Shown: positions 26,728 to 35,197 of the stretch, piece after piece
How positions within the stretch are numbered: the stretch's first letter is position 1
How the letters are laid out: the number at the start of each line of letters is the position of its first letter
DNA from: an uncultured Lachnospiraceae bacterium
GTDB taxonomy: Bacteria; Bacillota; Clostridia; Lachnospirales; Lachnospiraceae
Reading direction: 5' to 3'
Assembly (NCBI GenBank): GCA_946040795.1
Contig: CAMGCK010000005.1
Span: forward strand, 1-50,851
Length of the DNA stretch: 50,851 bases
Translations under genes and position numbers: made by a program
Notes under the pieces: generated by a model
Seen by the model: only the letters and a program-made list of their open reading frames with translations
Told to the model about the DNA's origin: nothing
Databases searched by the model: none

Positions 26728-27435
26728 ATGGCGATTCTTGAAATTAAGGATGTTGAATTTACATATCGATCCCGCTATCAGACGGTTCATGCGCTCCGCG
26801 GCATCAACTGCAGTTTTGAAACCGGAAAATTCTACGCGCTGGTCGGAAGTTCAGGAAGCGGAAAATCCACATTGCTGAGTCTGATGGCAGGTCTTTCGGT
26901 ACCGGACAGCGGAGAGATCCTGTTTGAAGGGGAATCCACCGGAAAAATGGATCTTGCGGACTATCGTCTGAAGCATGCCGCTGTGATCTATCAGTCCTTC
27001 CGGCTGCTGCCGCTTCTGACTGTCCAGGAAAACATTACATTTCCGATGGAACTGCGCGGCGTTAAAGGAAAGGAAGCGCGAAAGCGCGCAGCCGAGCTTG
27101 TGAAAAAGGTGAATCTGCCGGAAACGGTTTTGAATCGTTTTCCGGTCATGCTTTCCGGCGGTGAACAGCAGCGCGTCGCGATTGCACGTGCGATGACGAT
27201 GGATTCACGACTGATGCTCGCGGATGAGCCCACCGGCAATCTGGATTCGGAAAATACAGAGAAAATCATTGATCTCTTAATGTCTCTTGCGCATGACGAC
27301 GGCTATGCAGTGATCGTTGTTACGCACGACATGGAGGTGGCGGATAGAGCCGATGAAGTGCTGCGTATGAAAGACGGTGTAATTGAAAGGCTGTATGACA
27401 GATACAAGTCCGAATGTATTACCGGATATCAATAA
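26728..27435 (+). CDS. ABC transporter ATP-binding protein (MacB/LolD type)
   Basis: The 235-residue product has Walker [10 protein letters not shown], a Q-loop region [17 protein letters not shown], signature LSGGEQQRV, Walker [13 protein letters not shown] and switch His in VVTHD. The GNLD after Walker B is characteristic of ATPases that serve FtsX-type permeases, matching the upstream gene. ATG 26728 has TGGAGGTG. It is convergent with lexA, separated by a long hairpin. Confidence 0.95.
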   Translation: MAILEIKDVEFTYRSRYQTVHALRGINCSFETGKFYALVGSSGSGKSTLLSLMAGLSVPDSGEILFEGESTGKMDLADYRLKHAAVIYQSFRLLPLLTVQENITFPMELRGVKGKEARKRAAELVKKVNLPETVLNRFPVMLSGGEQQRVAIARAMTMDSRLMLADEPTGNLDSENTEKIIDLLMSLAHDDGYAVIVVTHDMEVADRADEVLRMKDGVIERLYDRYKSECITGYQ

Positions 27436-27449
27436 AAAGATGTGATATA

Positions 27450-27495
27450 TGAAATGCGCCCCTTAACCGAATGTCTGGTAAAGGAGCGCATTTCA
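27450..27495. terminator. Stem-loop between convergent genes, probable shared terminator
   Basis: Ten-base perfect arms TGAAATGCGC and GCGCATTTCA, extended inward by CCTT and AAGG with one mismatch. The T-runs are weak on both sides, but the position between the 3' ends of the ABC ATPase gene and lexA fits a bidirectional terminator. Confidence 0.55.
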
Positions 27496-27575
27496 CAGTT
27501 TAACAGATCCTTGCACCGGCTGTCCGGAAAGGGATCCTGCTAATGGAATCACGGTCTTCTATATATTTTTGAGAA

Positions 27576-28202
27576 TCAGAAAACGGCCGGGCGGAAGAGT
27601 GAACGGACTTTTCCGAGAATCTCTACACGATCTACGATGATGGGCTCCATGGAACTGTTTTCCGGCTGGAGACGATAGTGGCCTTTTTCCTTATAGTAAG
27701 TTTTTACGGTTGCTGAATCATCCAGAAGAGCAACCACGACATCGCCGTTCTTTGCGGTCTTCTGAGCTTCCACGATCAGAATGTCTTTACTGAAAATACC
27801 GGCCTCGATCATGGAATCACCTTTTACGACCAGACCGAAAACATCATTCTGCGTGGGCGGCATATAATCTGCAGGAACTGAAAAATAAGTATCAATGTTC
27901 TGTTCCGCAAGGATGGGCTCACCGGCGGCGACGCGTCCGACGATGGGAATGGGTACAGTTTCCGTACGAACCATCTGGAAACTGTCATCCAGGATCTCAA
28001 TGGCACGCGGTTTGGTGGGGTCACGCCGAATATAGCCGTTCTTTTCCAGTGAATTCAGATGAGCATGCACAGAAGAAGTAGAACTTAAGTTAACGGCCTT
28101 GCAGATCTCACGTACGGACGGCGGATAACCCTTTCTCAGGCATTCACTTTCCATGTACTTCAGGATCTCCAGCTGTTTATCCGTGATTTTACCGTTTCCC
28201 AT
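27576..28202 (-). CDS. lexA: SOS repressor LexA
   Basis: The 208-residue product has a winged-helix DNA-binding domain (about 1-70; KGYPPSVREICKAV with recognition helix STSSVHAHLNSLEKNGYI). A peptidase S24 domain follows, with cleavage site Ala93-Gly94, catalytic Ser130 (KGDSM) and Lys167. RecA filaments trigger self-cleavage and release of SOS genes. ATG 28202 has GAGGAGG at good spacing; an upstream in-frame ATG lies in the promoter. Two LexA-box-like sites at 28236-28249 and 28270-28283 support autorepression. Confidence 0.96.
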   Translation of the reverse strand: MGNGKITDKQLEILKYMESECLRKGYPPSVREICKAVNLSSTSSVHAHLNSLEKNGYIRRDPTKPRAIEILDDSFQMVRTETVPIPIVGRVAAGEPILAEQNIDTYFSVPADYMPPTQNDVFGLVVKGDSMIEAGIFSKDILIVEAQKTAKNGDVVVALLDDSATVKTYYKEKGHYRLQPENSSMEPIIVDRVEILGKVRSLFRPAVF

Positions 28203-28230
28203 GGGAAACCTCCTCATAATTGATGAATCA

Positions 28231-28259
28231 ATTATAGCACATATGTTTGGGAAAAGCAA
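28231..28259 (-). promoter_or_regulatory. lexA promoter
   Basis: On the minus strand TTGCTT, a 17-bp spacer and a perfect TATAAT (28231-28236). The first LexA-box-like site lies within the spacer, so bound LexA would block RNA polymerase. Confidence 0.75.
28236..28249 (-). promoter_or_regulatory. LexA box candidate 1
   Basis: Plus-strand AGCACATATGTTTG matches the Gram-positive SOS box CGAACATATGTTCG at 11 of 14 positions, including the central ACATATGTT core. Confidence 0.6.
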
Positions 28260-28269
28260 ACAAAAGTTC

Positions 28270-28283
28270 GGAATATCTGTTCG
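28270..28283 (-). promoter_or_regulatory. LexA box candidate 2
   Basis: Plus-strand GGAATATCTGTTCG matches the same box at 11 of 14 positions. It lies 34 bp from the first site, upstream of the -35. Confidence 0.5.
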
Positions 28284-28339
28284 ATTCCGTAAATTGACAA
28301 AAGTGGAAGAGAACGGTCATTTTCCGCCTTACGAGATGC

Positions 28340-28375
28340 AAAAAAAATGCCGCCGATGCGAATCCATCGGCGGCA
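28340..28375 (-). terminator. Terminator of the rqcH-deacetylase-like unit
   Basis: Minus-strand arms TGCCGCCGATG and CATCGGCGGCA form a perfect 11-bp stem followed by eight T. Confidence 0.92.
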
Positions 28376-28388
28376 GGGGCAATCCGGT

Positions 28389-29393
28389 TTACGGGAGCAG
28401 GCTGATGGTGAATCCGCTCTGCTGAAGATAAGTGATGAGACCGGGCATCAGATTATTGGTGCTCTGGTTGGTCGTATGGAAACGGTAAATGACGCCGTTA
28501 TGAAGGTAGGCCTTCATGTCGTTCAGGAACGCTTCAGGATCGATCTCTGCATCATGACTGTAATCTTCATAAGCAGCACCGTACAGCACAACGTCAAATC
28601 CCATCTGTGTCCAGAGGACGGCTGACTGACAGGAGATCATTTCACCGCAGGGATAGAAGCGCTTCATGGTGTAGTTGTAGGTGTTTTCCATGAAAGTCTG
28701 GAACTGGATGATGTCATTCATCTGATCTTTCAGGCCGTATGTGGACAGGCCGCCGTCCGGATAGGAGGCACCCAGAGAACCGATCTCATGACCGTCCTTG
28801 ATCAGACGCTCCACGATCTCCGGATAAGCCTCGGCGTAACCCTGACACAGGAAGAAGGTCGCGTGGACATTGTAATAACTCAGCATGTCCAGGATCTGAT
28901 TCGTGATATTTTCTTCGTATTCATGTGTCAGTACGAAGGTGAAATAGGCATTCATGGGCTCACCGGTGAAAAGGATGCGGTCAATGCCCGCAAGTTTCTG
29001 TTTAAAATGTTCCAGCGAGGCGGGGATCCCGCTTTCTCCCATGTCCGGAGCCGTATAAACGTATTCGGAAGTCCCGTCATAATGAGAGGCAATGTAATCC
29101 AGCTGTTCATCTGTCAGCGGATGAACCACGGGAATTCCGTCATCCAGCGGATTGTAATTCGGATCGGTCGTGGGTTCTGCCGTATCTGCGGTGGTGTCCT
29201 CCGGACCTTCCGATGCGGGATCGTTCTCACCGGTTTCCTGCGTGTCATCGGCAGAAACAATTTCCTTATCCTTGTCCTTTGCACTTCCGGGGCGGGATGT
29301 GAGATTATAAATGGAAATACCCGCAAAAATCGTGAATGCGGATGCAATGACGAGTATGGCCAGTGTTACGAGCCAAGCACCTTTGTCTTTCAT
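28389..29393 (-). CDS. Membrane-anchored polysaccharide deacetylase-like protein, catalytic motifs missing
   Basis: The 334-residue product has a membrane helix near residues 7-30, an acidic Asp/Glu/Thr-rich linker to about 85, and a NodB-like domain. The fold is recognisable from VHATFFLCQGYAEAYPEIVERLIKDGHEIGS and a late LMPGLITYLQQSGF. The catalytic motifs are not: TFDDGP is replaced by TFVLTHEYEEN, the metal-binding HxxxH by a sequence without His, and RPPYG by YPCGE. It should not be an active metal-dependent deacetylase; a binding or regulatory role is inferred. ATG 29393 is chosen for its GGGAGG site; an upstream ATG at 29414 would overlap the end of rqcH. Confidence 0.8.
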   Translation of the reverse strand: MKDKGAWLVTLAILVIASAFTIFAGISIYNLTSRPGSAKDKDKEIVSADDTQETGENDPASEGPEDTTADTAEPTTDPNYNPLDDGIPVVHPLTDEQLDYIASHYDGTSEYVYTAPDMGESGIPASLEHFKQKLAGIDRILFTGEPMNAYFTFVLTHEYEENITNQILDMLSYYNVHATFFLCQGYAEAYPEIVERLIKDGHEIGSLGASYPDGGLSTYGLKDQMNDIIQFQTFMENTYNYTMKRFYPCGEMISCQSAVLWTQMGFDVVLYGAAYEDYSHDAEIDPEAFLNDMKAYLHNGVIYRFHTTNQSTNNLMPGLITYLQQSGFTISLLP

Positions 29394-29406
29394 GCGTACC
29401 TCCCGA

Positions 29407-31164
29407 TCAGTCATTTACCTGACGGAGCGCGGAAATATCCGGCGAGGCCATCAGGGAATAATTGGTATAATATACTACAAAGCCCGGAGCACCTCCGTTC
29501 GGCTTTTTCACATGCTTTTTTTCAATGTAATCCACTTCCGCTTTGGGGTTGTCACGAACAGTGGAATAGTAGACTGCCAGAGCACCGGCCTCTTCATAGG
29601 TACGGTCCGGGATCTCCTCATTCCGTGTGCGGATGATAACATGAGAACCGGGGGCCTTCTTGGCGTGCATCCAGATGTCATTGCCGTCGGCAAATTTAAA
29701 GGTCAGCATGTCGTTCTGCAGATTATTGCGGCCTACATAGATGTCATAACCGTCCGAAGAAATGTAGTGCCAGGGCTTGGAAGCGCTCTTGATCTTACGG
29801 CCGTTCTTACCGACCTGCCGTTTGATGAAACCGGCATCGGCCATTTCTTCGCGAATCTGCTGAAGGTCTTCGTTATCACGGGCAATGTCAATAGCAAGGA
29901 CGATGGAAGAGAGATGTTCAATCTCGCTTTCTGTCTGCGGGATCAGTTCTTCCAGTGCCTGACAGGTGCGCTTCTGCTTGGTGTACTTGTCAAAGTAGCG
30001 TTTCGCGTTGTCGGCTATGGAAAGATCCGGATCTGTGGGAATCTTAAGTTCGGTATTATCGTAATAATTCAGCACAGAAACGGTCTTTTCACCGACCGGA
30101 AGCTGGTAAGAATACGCATTCAGGAGTTCGCCGTACAAACGGTATGTTTCTCTTTTCTCCGTATCCTTCATCTGTTTTTTCTGAAGATCCAGCTTTTTCA
30201 CCGCACGGGAGAGAAGGGTCTCCGCAACCTTGCGCATGTCCTGCGATTTCTGCCGCATGTTGGTGGTGATGTTGCGCTCGCTGAAATAAGTCTTCAGCAT
30301 GAGACTCGGCGAATCAAAGGTCTTTACGGTATATTCTTCCTCATTGCCGCGGTAGGAATCCAGCGGAACCGCGGAATACTGCACCGGACCGAGGCCGTTT
30401 TCATAAGCAATCTCCGCAGTGAGCGGGCTGTTTAAAAGCTCGTTTACGATGCGGATGAAACAATCTGCAAGATCTGTTTTTTCATCCGGAGATAATTCCG
30501 AAACATAGCGGTCGGGGTCCAGATCTTCGTGATACAGGATCTCCTGGACTGCCGGACCGGAAAAGCCGGTAAAATGGCGGAAGAAAACATCGGACAAACG
30601 GTCCTTGTCATCCAATATTTCAAGAAACTGTTCTTTTGTCACGCTTTCCGGATTGATTTTGTTCTGGGTGTCCGGAATAAAGTAGGGCTGGCCGGGAAGA
30701 ACTGTGCGAACAGAAGATACAGACGGCGGCACATGACGGATGGCATCCAGGATCACGCCGCGGTCATCTGTGAAGATGATGTTGGAATATTTGCCCATCA
30801 GCTCAATGTTCAGATATTTCAGTTTCAGGTCACCCATTTCATCCAGATGTTCGATGGTAAATACGATGACGCGTTCCAGGCCGGGCTGGGTCACGGATAA
30901 AAGACGTGCGCTGTTCAGATGCTTGCGAAGCAGCATGCAGAAGCCGGGCGCAGTGGCAGGACTCTGTTTGTTGTCCTCTGTAAGATAAATAAGCGGAAGT
31001 GAAGCGTTGGCACTGATGAGTACTTTTTTAAGACCATTCCGCGTTTTGAACGTAATGATCAGCTCTTCGGGTTCGGGTTGTGCGATTTTGTTGATCCGCG
31101 CGTCTTGAAGCTCCCGGTCCAGTTCGTTCCGGAGCGCGCGCACTAAGATTCCGTCAAATGCCAT
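29407..31164 (-). CDS. rqcH: NFACT family protein RqcH (Rqc2/NEMF homologue, FbpA-like)
   Basis: The 585-residue product starts MAFDGILVRALRNEL. It has the NFACT-N domain, a coiled-coil middle (about 270-440) and an NFACT-R domain with NDIWMHAKKAPGSHVII. RqcH binds stalled 50S-peptidyl-tRNA complexes and recruits Ala-tRNA to add C-terminal alanine tails that mark nascent chains for degradation. Older names are fibronectin-binding protein or FbpA. The Asp97-Arg98 pair needed for tailing in B. subtilis appears here as Glu97-Arg98 in PGLERV, a conservative change. It is the first gene of a minus-strand pair with the deacetylase-like gene, divergent from glmM. Confidence 0.93.
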   Translation of the reverse strand: MAFDGILVRALRNELDRELQDARINKIAQPEPEELIITFKTRNGLKKVLISANASLPLIYLTEDNKQSPATAPGFCMLLRKHLNSARLLSVTQPGLERVIVFTIEHLDEMGDLKLKYLNIELMGKYSNIIFTDDRGVILDAIRHVPPSVSSVRTVLPGQPYFIPDTQNKINPESVTKEQFLEILDDKDRLSDVFFRHFTGFSGPAVQEILYHEDLDPDRYVSELSPDEKTDLADCFIRIVNELLNSPLTAEIAYENGLGPVQYSAVPLDSYRGNEEEYTVKTFDSPSLMLKTYFSERNITTNMRQKSQDMRKVAETLLSRAVKKLDLQKKQMKDTEKRETYRLYGELLNAYSYQLPVGEKTVSVLNYYDNTELKIPTDPDLSIADNAKRYFDKYTKQKRTCQALEELIPQTESEIEHLSSIVLAIDIARDNEDLQQIREEMADAGFIKRQVGKNGRKIKSASKPWHYISSDGYDIYVGRNNLQNDMLTFKFADGNDIWMHAKKAPGSHVIIRTRNEEIPDRTYEEAGALAVYYSTVRDNPKAEVDYIEKKHVKKPNGGAPGFVVYYTNYSLMASPDISALRQVND

Positions 31165-31259
31165 AGCTTTTTCCTCCGTATGATATTTTACAATGAAAGC
31201 GGTGTTTTTTCAATGCGAATAATTGGCAAAATCGACCGGTTGAAGTCGGAACGCAGCAT

Positions 31260-31340
31260 AGGATAAAAAAAACCTTGTTATTATCAGCAATATGTATTAT
31301 ATTTTTTGAGTCATTAACAGAAAAACAAGGCTCTTTATTA
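31260..31340. other. AT-rich intergenic segment with a distant inverted repeat
   Basis: Within the 256-bp divergent region between rqcH and glmM, CCTTGTT (about 31273) and AACAAGG (about 31324) can pair across a long AT-rich loop. Read on the minus strand, the second arm is followed by eight T, so it could end leftward transcription. No open frame of note lies here. Confidence 0.35.
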
Positions 31341-31369
31341 GTAAAGAATTATTCGTTATGCAAAAATAT

Positions 31370-31398
31370 TTGAACAGCTAATGACAAATTACGATAAT
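31370..31398 (+). promoter_or_regulatory. glmM promoter
   Basis: TTGAAC at 31370-31375, a 17-bp spacer and GATAAT at 31393-31398, about 23 nt before the start codon. Confidence 0.65.
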
Positions 31399-31420
31399 TG
31401 AAAGAAAACTGAGGTGTATT

Positions 31421-32779
31421 ATGGGTAAATATTTTGGTACTGACGGTTTCCGCGGACGCGCAGGCCGTGATCTGACTGCACTGCATGCATTTAAAATCGG
31501 ACGTTTCCTGGGCTGGTATTACAAAGAAAAGACCGGTAAGGCAGCGCGCATCGTCATCGGCAAGGATACCCGCCGTTCCAGCTATATGTATGAGAATGCG
31601 CTGGCATCCGGCATTACATCGTCCGGCTCCGATGCTTATCTCTTACATGTTACAACGACTCCCTGCGTCAGCTACATCACCCGTACGGAAAAGTTTGACT
31701 GCGGCGTCATGATCTCCGCGTCACACAATCCGTTCTACGATAACGGCATCAAACTGATGGATGCCGACGGTGAGAAGATGGAGGATGAGATCCAGGATAC
31801 CATTGAAAAGTATCTGGATGGTGAAATGGAAGAAATTGCTTATTCGGAAGGCGCACAGATCGGAAAGACCATCGATTTCTATACCGGAAGAAACCGTTAC
31901 ATCGGCTATCTGACCAACATTCCGAGCCGTTCCTTTGAAAACTACAAGATCGCGCTGGACTGCTCCAACGGTTCCGCATGGATGATCGCGCGCGCGGTAT
32001 TTGACGCGCTCGGTGCAAAGACCTATGTCATCAACGCAGAACCGGATGGCCAGAATGTTAATCTGAACTGTGGTTCCACACACATGGAGGGTCTGCAGGA
32101 ATATGTAGTGAGGAACAAGATGGATGCAGGCTTTGCTTTTGACGGCGATGCTGACCGCTGCCTGGCAGTGGATGAAAAGGGCGAGGAATTAAACGGCGAC
32201 CTTATCATGTATATCTGCGGCAAGTGGCTGAAGAAGCAGGGCAAGCTTGCCAATAATACGGTTGTAACAACGGTCATGTCCAACTTCGGCCTGTACAAAG
32301 CATTCGATGAATGCGGCATCCGCTATGAGAAGACAGCTGTCGGCGACCGTTATGTTTATGAAAACATGAAGGCCAATGATCATATGCTGGGCGGCGAACA
32401 GTCCGGGCATATCATCTTCCGTAAATATGCCCATACCGGCGATGGCCTGATCACCGCGCTGATGGTCATGCAGGTCATGATCGATTCCTGCCTGCCGCTG
32501 TCCGCACTGAGACAGGGCTGCACCATGTATCCGCAGGTTTTGAAAAACGTGGAAGTGGATGACAAAGAAGGCACGCTGAATGATCCGGCAGTTCTTCAGG
32601 CGGTCCGTGAAGCGGAAGAGTCCCTTGGCGGAAACGGTCGTGTGCTTCTCCGTAAGTCCGGTACGGAGCCGGTACTTCGCGTCATGGCGGAAGCCGGTAC
32701 TGAGGAGGATTGTGAACTGGAAGTTTACCGGATCATCGCGGCGATGAAAGCTTCCGGTCATCTGCAGAAGGTACGCTGA
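31421..32779 (+). CDS. glmM: Phosphoglucosamine mutase
   Basis: The 452-residue product has all four landmarks of the phosphohexomutase family: N-terminal YFGTDGFRG, active-site phosphoserine loop MISASHNP (Ser101), metal site DGDADR and the sugar-phosphate loop KSGTEPVLRVM. It interconverts glucosamine-6-P and glucosamine-1-P for UDP-GlcNAc and cell wall synthesis. The ribosome site is GAGGTG. It appears to be transcribed alone from the promoter at 31370, ending at a hairpin that overlaps the rimP promoter. Confidence 0.95.
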   Translation: MGKYFGTDGFRGRAGRDLTALHAFKIGRFLGWYYKEKTGKAARIVIGKDTRRSSYMYENALASGITSSGSDAYLLHVTTTPCVSYITRTEKFDCGVMISASHNPFYDNGIKLMDADGEKMEDEIQDTIEKYLDGEMEEIAYSEGAQIGKTIDFYTGRNRYIGYLTNIPSRSFENYKIALDCSNGSAWMIARAVFDALGAKTYVINAEPDGQNVNLNCGSTHMEGLQEYVVRNKMDAGFAFDGDADRCLAVDEKGEELNGDLIMYICGKWLKKQGKLANNTVVTTVMSNFGLYKAFDECGIRYEKTAVGDRYVYENMKANDHMLGGEQSGHIIFRKYAHTGDGLITALMVMQVMIDSCLPLSALRQGCTMYPQVLKNVEVDDKEGTLNDPAVLQAVREAEESLGGNGRVLLRKSGTEPVLRVMAEAGTEEDCELEVYRIIAAMKASGHLQKVR

Positions 32780-32867
32780 CTGTAAAAAACGTCAGATCGG
32801 CTGAAAAGGAACTTCACCCGTGAAGATTCCTGAAAAAACTTTGAGAAATCTTTGTAAAATCGCAAAA

Positions 32868-32893
32868 AAGCCTTGATTTTCAAGGCTTTTGGT
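32868..32893 (+). terminator. Terminator after glmM, overlapping the rimP promoter
   Basis: AGCCTTG and CAAGGCT arms followed by TTT. The right half of the hairpin is also the spacer of the next promoter. Confidence 0.65.
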
Positions 32894-32901
32894 GATAGTA
32901 T
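32873..32901 (+). promoter_or_regulatory. rimP-nusA-infB operon promoter
   Basis: TTGATT at 32873-32878, a 17-bp spacer and TAGTAT at 32896-32901, located inside and just after the glmM terminator hairpin. Confidence 0.6.
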
Positions 32902-32923
32902 GAATATACTTGATAGTTGTAGT

Positions 32924-32957
32924 TTGGAGTGGGTCGTAAGATCCGCTCCTTCTTTAT
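32924..32957 (+). promoter_or_regulatory. rimP leader hairpin
   Basis: GGAG-GG (about 32926) pairs with CC-CTCC (about 32946) around a GTCGTAAGAT loop, followed by TTCTTT. A hairpin plus T-rich tract before rimP may act as an attenuator; NusA, encoded next, is a plausible effector. That role is inference. Confidence 0.4.
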
Positions 32958-32975
32958 GCATAACAAAGGAGGAAT

Positions 32976-33446
32976 ATGGCAAAGCACGAAAGCTACGAGC
33001 AGAAAGCAGAAACCATGATCACGCCGATCCTTCAGGAGAACGGCCTGAACCTTGTGGATGTGGAATATGTGAAGGAAGCCGGTCAGTGGTATCTTCGCTT
33101 TTATATCGACAAAGACGGCGGTGTGAACATCAATGACTGTGAGACCGTTTCAAGAGCCATGAGCGATCTTCTGGATAAAGACGATTTTATTGAAGATGCT
33201 TACATTCTGGAAGTTTCCAGCCCGGGACTCGGACGCCCGATCAAGAAGGAAAAGGATTTTATCCGCAATACCGGCCGGGAGATCGAATTCAAGCTTTTCA
33301 AGGCAGAAGACGGTACCAAGGAATTTACCGGTATCCTGAAGGCCTTTGACAAAGACACCGTAACAGTTCTTCTGAACGAAGAAGAGAAGGTGTTTGAACG
33401 AAAGAACATCGCCCTGATCCGCGAATATGTGGATTGGGACGCATAA
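32976..33446 (+). CDS. rimP: Ribosome maturation factor RimP
   Basis: The 156-residue product has the RimP pattern: LQENGLNLVDVEYVKEAGQWYLRFYID, then DCETVSRAMSDLLD and ILEVSSPGLGRPIKKEKDF. It assists 30S assembly, in particular the late stage involving S19 and the 16S central pseudoknot. ATG 32976 has AAAGGAGG. It is the first gene of the conserved rimP-nusA-ylxR-infB-rbfA operon. Confidence 0.96.
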   Translation: MAKHESYEQKAETMITPILQENGLNLVDVEYVKEAGQWYLRFYIDKDGGVNINDCETVSRAMSDLLDKDDFIEDAYILEVSSPGLGRPIKKEKDFIRNTGREIEFKLFKAEDGTKEFTGILKAFDKDTVTVLLNEEEKVFERKNIALIREYVDWDA

Positions 33447-33484
33447 TATCCATAACCCGTAATAATCAGGAGGATTAAAAGAAA

Positions 33485-34612
33485 ATGAATAAGGAACTGA
33501 TGGAAGCGCTGGACATTCTCGAAAAAGAAAAAGGCGTTTCAAAAGCCGCTCTTTTTGACGCGATCGACGCTTCTTTAAGAAAAGCCTGTGAGAATAACTT
33601 CGGCTCTGCTGAAAACATCACGGTCAATATCGACCGCGAGACCTGTGATTTCTCCATTTACTCCACGAAGGAGATCGTGGAAAAGGTAGAAGATCCGGCT
33701 ACGCAGATCACCGTTGAAAAGGCTAAGGAGATCAATCCGAAGGCCGCTCTCGGTGAAACCGTTAATGTGGAGATCCGCTCCAAGGAATTCGGTCGTATCG
33801 CTGCACAGAACGCGAAATCCATTATCCTTCAGAAGATCCGTGAAGAAGAGCGTCAGACCGTCAGCGAATATTTCAACAGCCGTGCTCATGACATCATGAC
33901 CGGTGTTGTACAGCGTGTCATGAACGGCATCATCAGCGTGAACCTGGGCAAAGCCGATGCCATTCTTACCAAGGACGACATCATTCCGGGTGAGACCTTT
34001 GTTCCGACTCAGCATGTCAAGGTTTATGTAGTCGGCATGCGTGACGGCGGCAAGGGCCCGCGTGTACAGATCTCCAGAACCAAAGCCAACATGGTAAAGC
34101 GTCTCTTTGAGATGGAAGTCGCGGAGATCAAGGAAGGCATTGTTGAGATCAAAGCCATCAGCCGTGAAGCGGGTTCCCGTACCAAGATGGCAGTATGGTC
34201 CAATGATTCCAATGTAGATCCCATCGGCGCATGCATCGGTATCAACGGCAGCCGTATCAATCCGATCGTGGATGAACTTCACGGTGAGAAGATCGACATC
34301 GTTCACTGGGATGACAACCCGGCAATTTTAGTTGAAAACGCACTGTCTCCGGCCAAGGTCGTTGCAGTTGCTGCTGATGAAGATGAACACAGCGCACTCG
34401 TTGTTGTTCCGGACAACCAGTTATCTCTTGCCATCGGTATGAAAGGGCAGAATGCTCGTCTGGCAGCAAAACTGACCGGTTATAAGATCGATATCAAATC
34501 CGAATCTCAGGCTCGTGAAGAAGGTCTCTTCGATGATTATGATGAAGAGTATGAAGAGAACTACGAGGAAAATTACGAAGAATTCGGCAATTACGATGAA
34601 ACAGAGGAGTAA
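33485..34612 (+). CDS. nusA: Transcription termination/antitermination factor NusA
   Basis: The 375-residue product has the NusA N-terminal RNA polymerase-binding domain (about 1-125), an S1 domain (about 135-200) and two KH domains (about 230-345; [19 protein letters not shown] and [21 protein letters not shown]). A very acidic Tyr/Glu tail follows. There are no C-terminal acidic repeats of the E. coli type, which is normal for Firmicutes. It controls pausing and termination. The ribosome site is AGGAGG. Confidence 0.97.
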   Translation: MNKELMEALDILEKEKGVSKAALFDAIDASLRKACENNFGSAENITVNIDRETCDFSIYSTKEIVEKVEDPATQITVEKAKEINPKAALGETVNVEIRSKEFGRIAAQNAKSIILQKIREEERQTVSEYFNSRAHDIMTGVVQRVMNGIISVNLGKADAILTKDDIIPGETFVPTQHVKVYVVGMRDGGKGPRVQISRTKANMVKRLFEMEVAEIKEGIVEIKAISREAGSRTKMAVWSNDSNVDPIGACIGINGSRINPIVDELHGEKIDIVHWDDNPAILVENALSPAKVVAVAADEDEHSALVVVPDNQLSLAIGMKGQNARLAAKLTGYKIDIKSESQAREEGLFDDYDEEYEENYEENYEEFGNYDETEE

Positions 34613-34618
34613 TAAGAC

Positions 34619-34888
34619 TTGGCGACGAAGAAAGTTCCTGAAAGAATGTGCATAGCCTGCGGTCAGATGAAACCCAAGAAGGAGCTCCTGCGCATTGTAC
34701 GGTCGGAGGAAGGAATCTTCCCGGATCTGACCGGTAAGGCAGACGGAAGAGGTGCTTATGTGTGCAATACGGAAGAATGCTTCCAGCTTCTGATCAAGAA
34801 GCGGGCACTTAACCGGGCATACAAGACTTCTGTCGGCGATGACATTTACGCAGCGCTGAAGGAAAGGCTGAGTGAATTGAATGGATAA
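34619..34888 (+). CDS. ylxR: YlxR family (DUF448) nucleic-acid-binding protein
   Basis: The 89-residue product has the YlxR signature RMCIACGQMKPKKELLRIVR and DLTGKADGRGAYVC. YlxR is a small RNA-binding or nucleoid-associated regulator found between nusA and infB in Firmicutes. The start is TTG 34619, with AGAGGAG upstream, 6 nt after the nusA stop. It overlaps the next gene by 8 nt. Confidence 0.9.
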   Translation: MATKKVPERMCIACGQMKPKKELLRIVRSEEGIFPDLTGKADGRGAYVCNTEECFQLLIKKRALNRAYKTSVGDDIYAALKERLSELNG

Positions 34889-35177
34889 AGTCCTGAACAT
34901 GCTCGGACTGTCCGTGCGGGCAAGAAAAGCAGTCAGCGGCGGTTTTTCCGTGGAGAAGGCAGTCCGGGAAAAGACGGCGGAACTCGTCATCGTTTCATTG
35001 GATGCGTCAGACAACACGAAAAAGAAGTTCAGTGACAAGTGCAGCTTTTACGGAGTGCCCTTTGTGCTCTACGGAGACAAAGTATCACTCGGGCATGCTC
35101 TTGGACAGGAGGAACGCACCAGCGTCGCTGTATTGGATCCCGGATTTGCGAAAGCGATCCTGAAACTGACAGAGTAA
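34881..35177 (+). CDS. L7Ae-family ribosomal/K-turn-binding protein (YlxQ type)
   Basis: The 98-residue product has the L7Ae/L30e/S12e/Gadd45 fold pattern: LNMLGLSVRARKAVSGGFSV and LVIVSLDASDNTKKKF. Homologues bind K-turn RNA; this one lies in the fixed position between ylxR and infB. Its ATG is within the end of ylxR, suggesting translational coupling. Confidence 0.9.
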   Translation: MDKVLNMLGLSVRARKAVSGGFSVEKAVREKTAELVIVSLDASDNTKKKFSDKCSFYGVPFVLYGDKVSLGHALGQEERTSVAVLDPGFAKAILKLTE

Positions 35178-35197
35178 TAAAGATCGGGGGATAACGA

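Noticed and set aside
28788..30435. Long plus-strand frames opposite the deacetylase-like gene and rqcH
   Set aside because: No ribosome sites, no known motifs, and the minus-strand genes explain the conservation.
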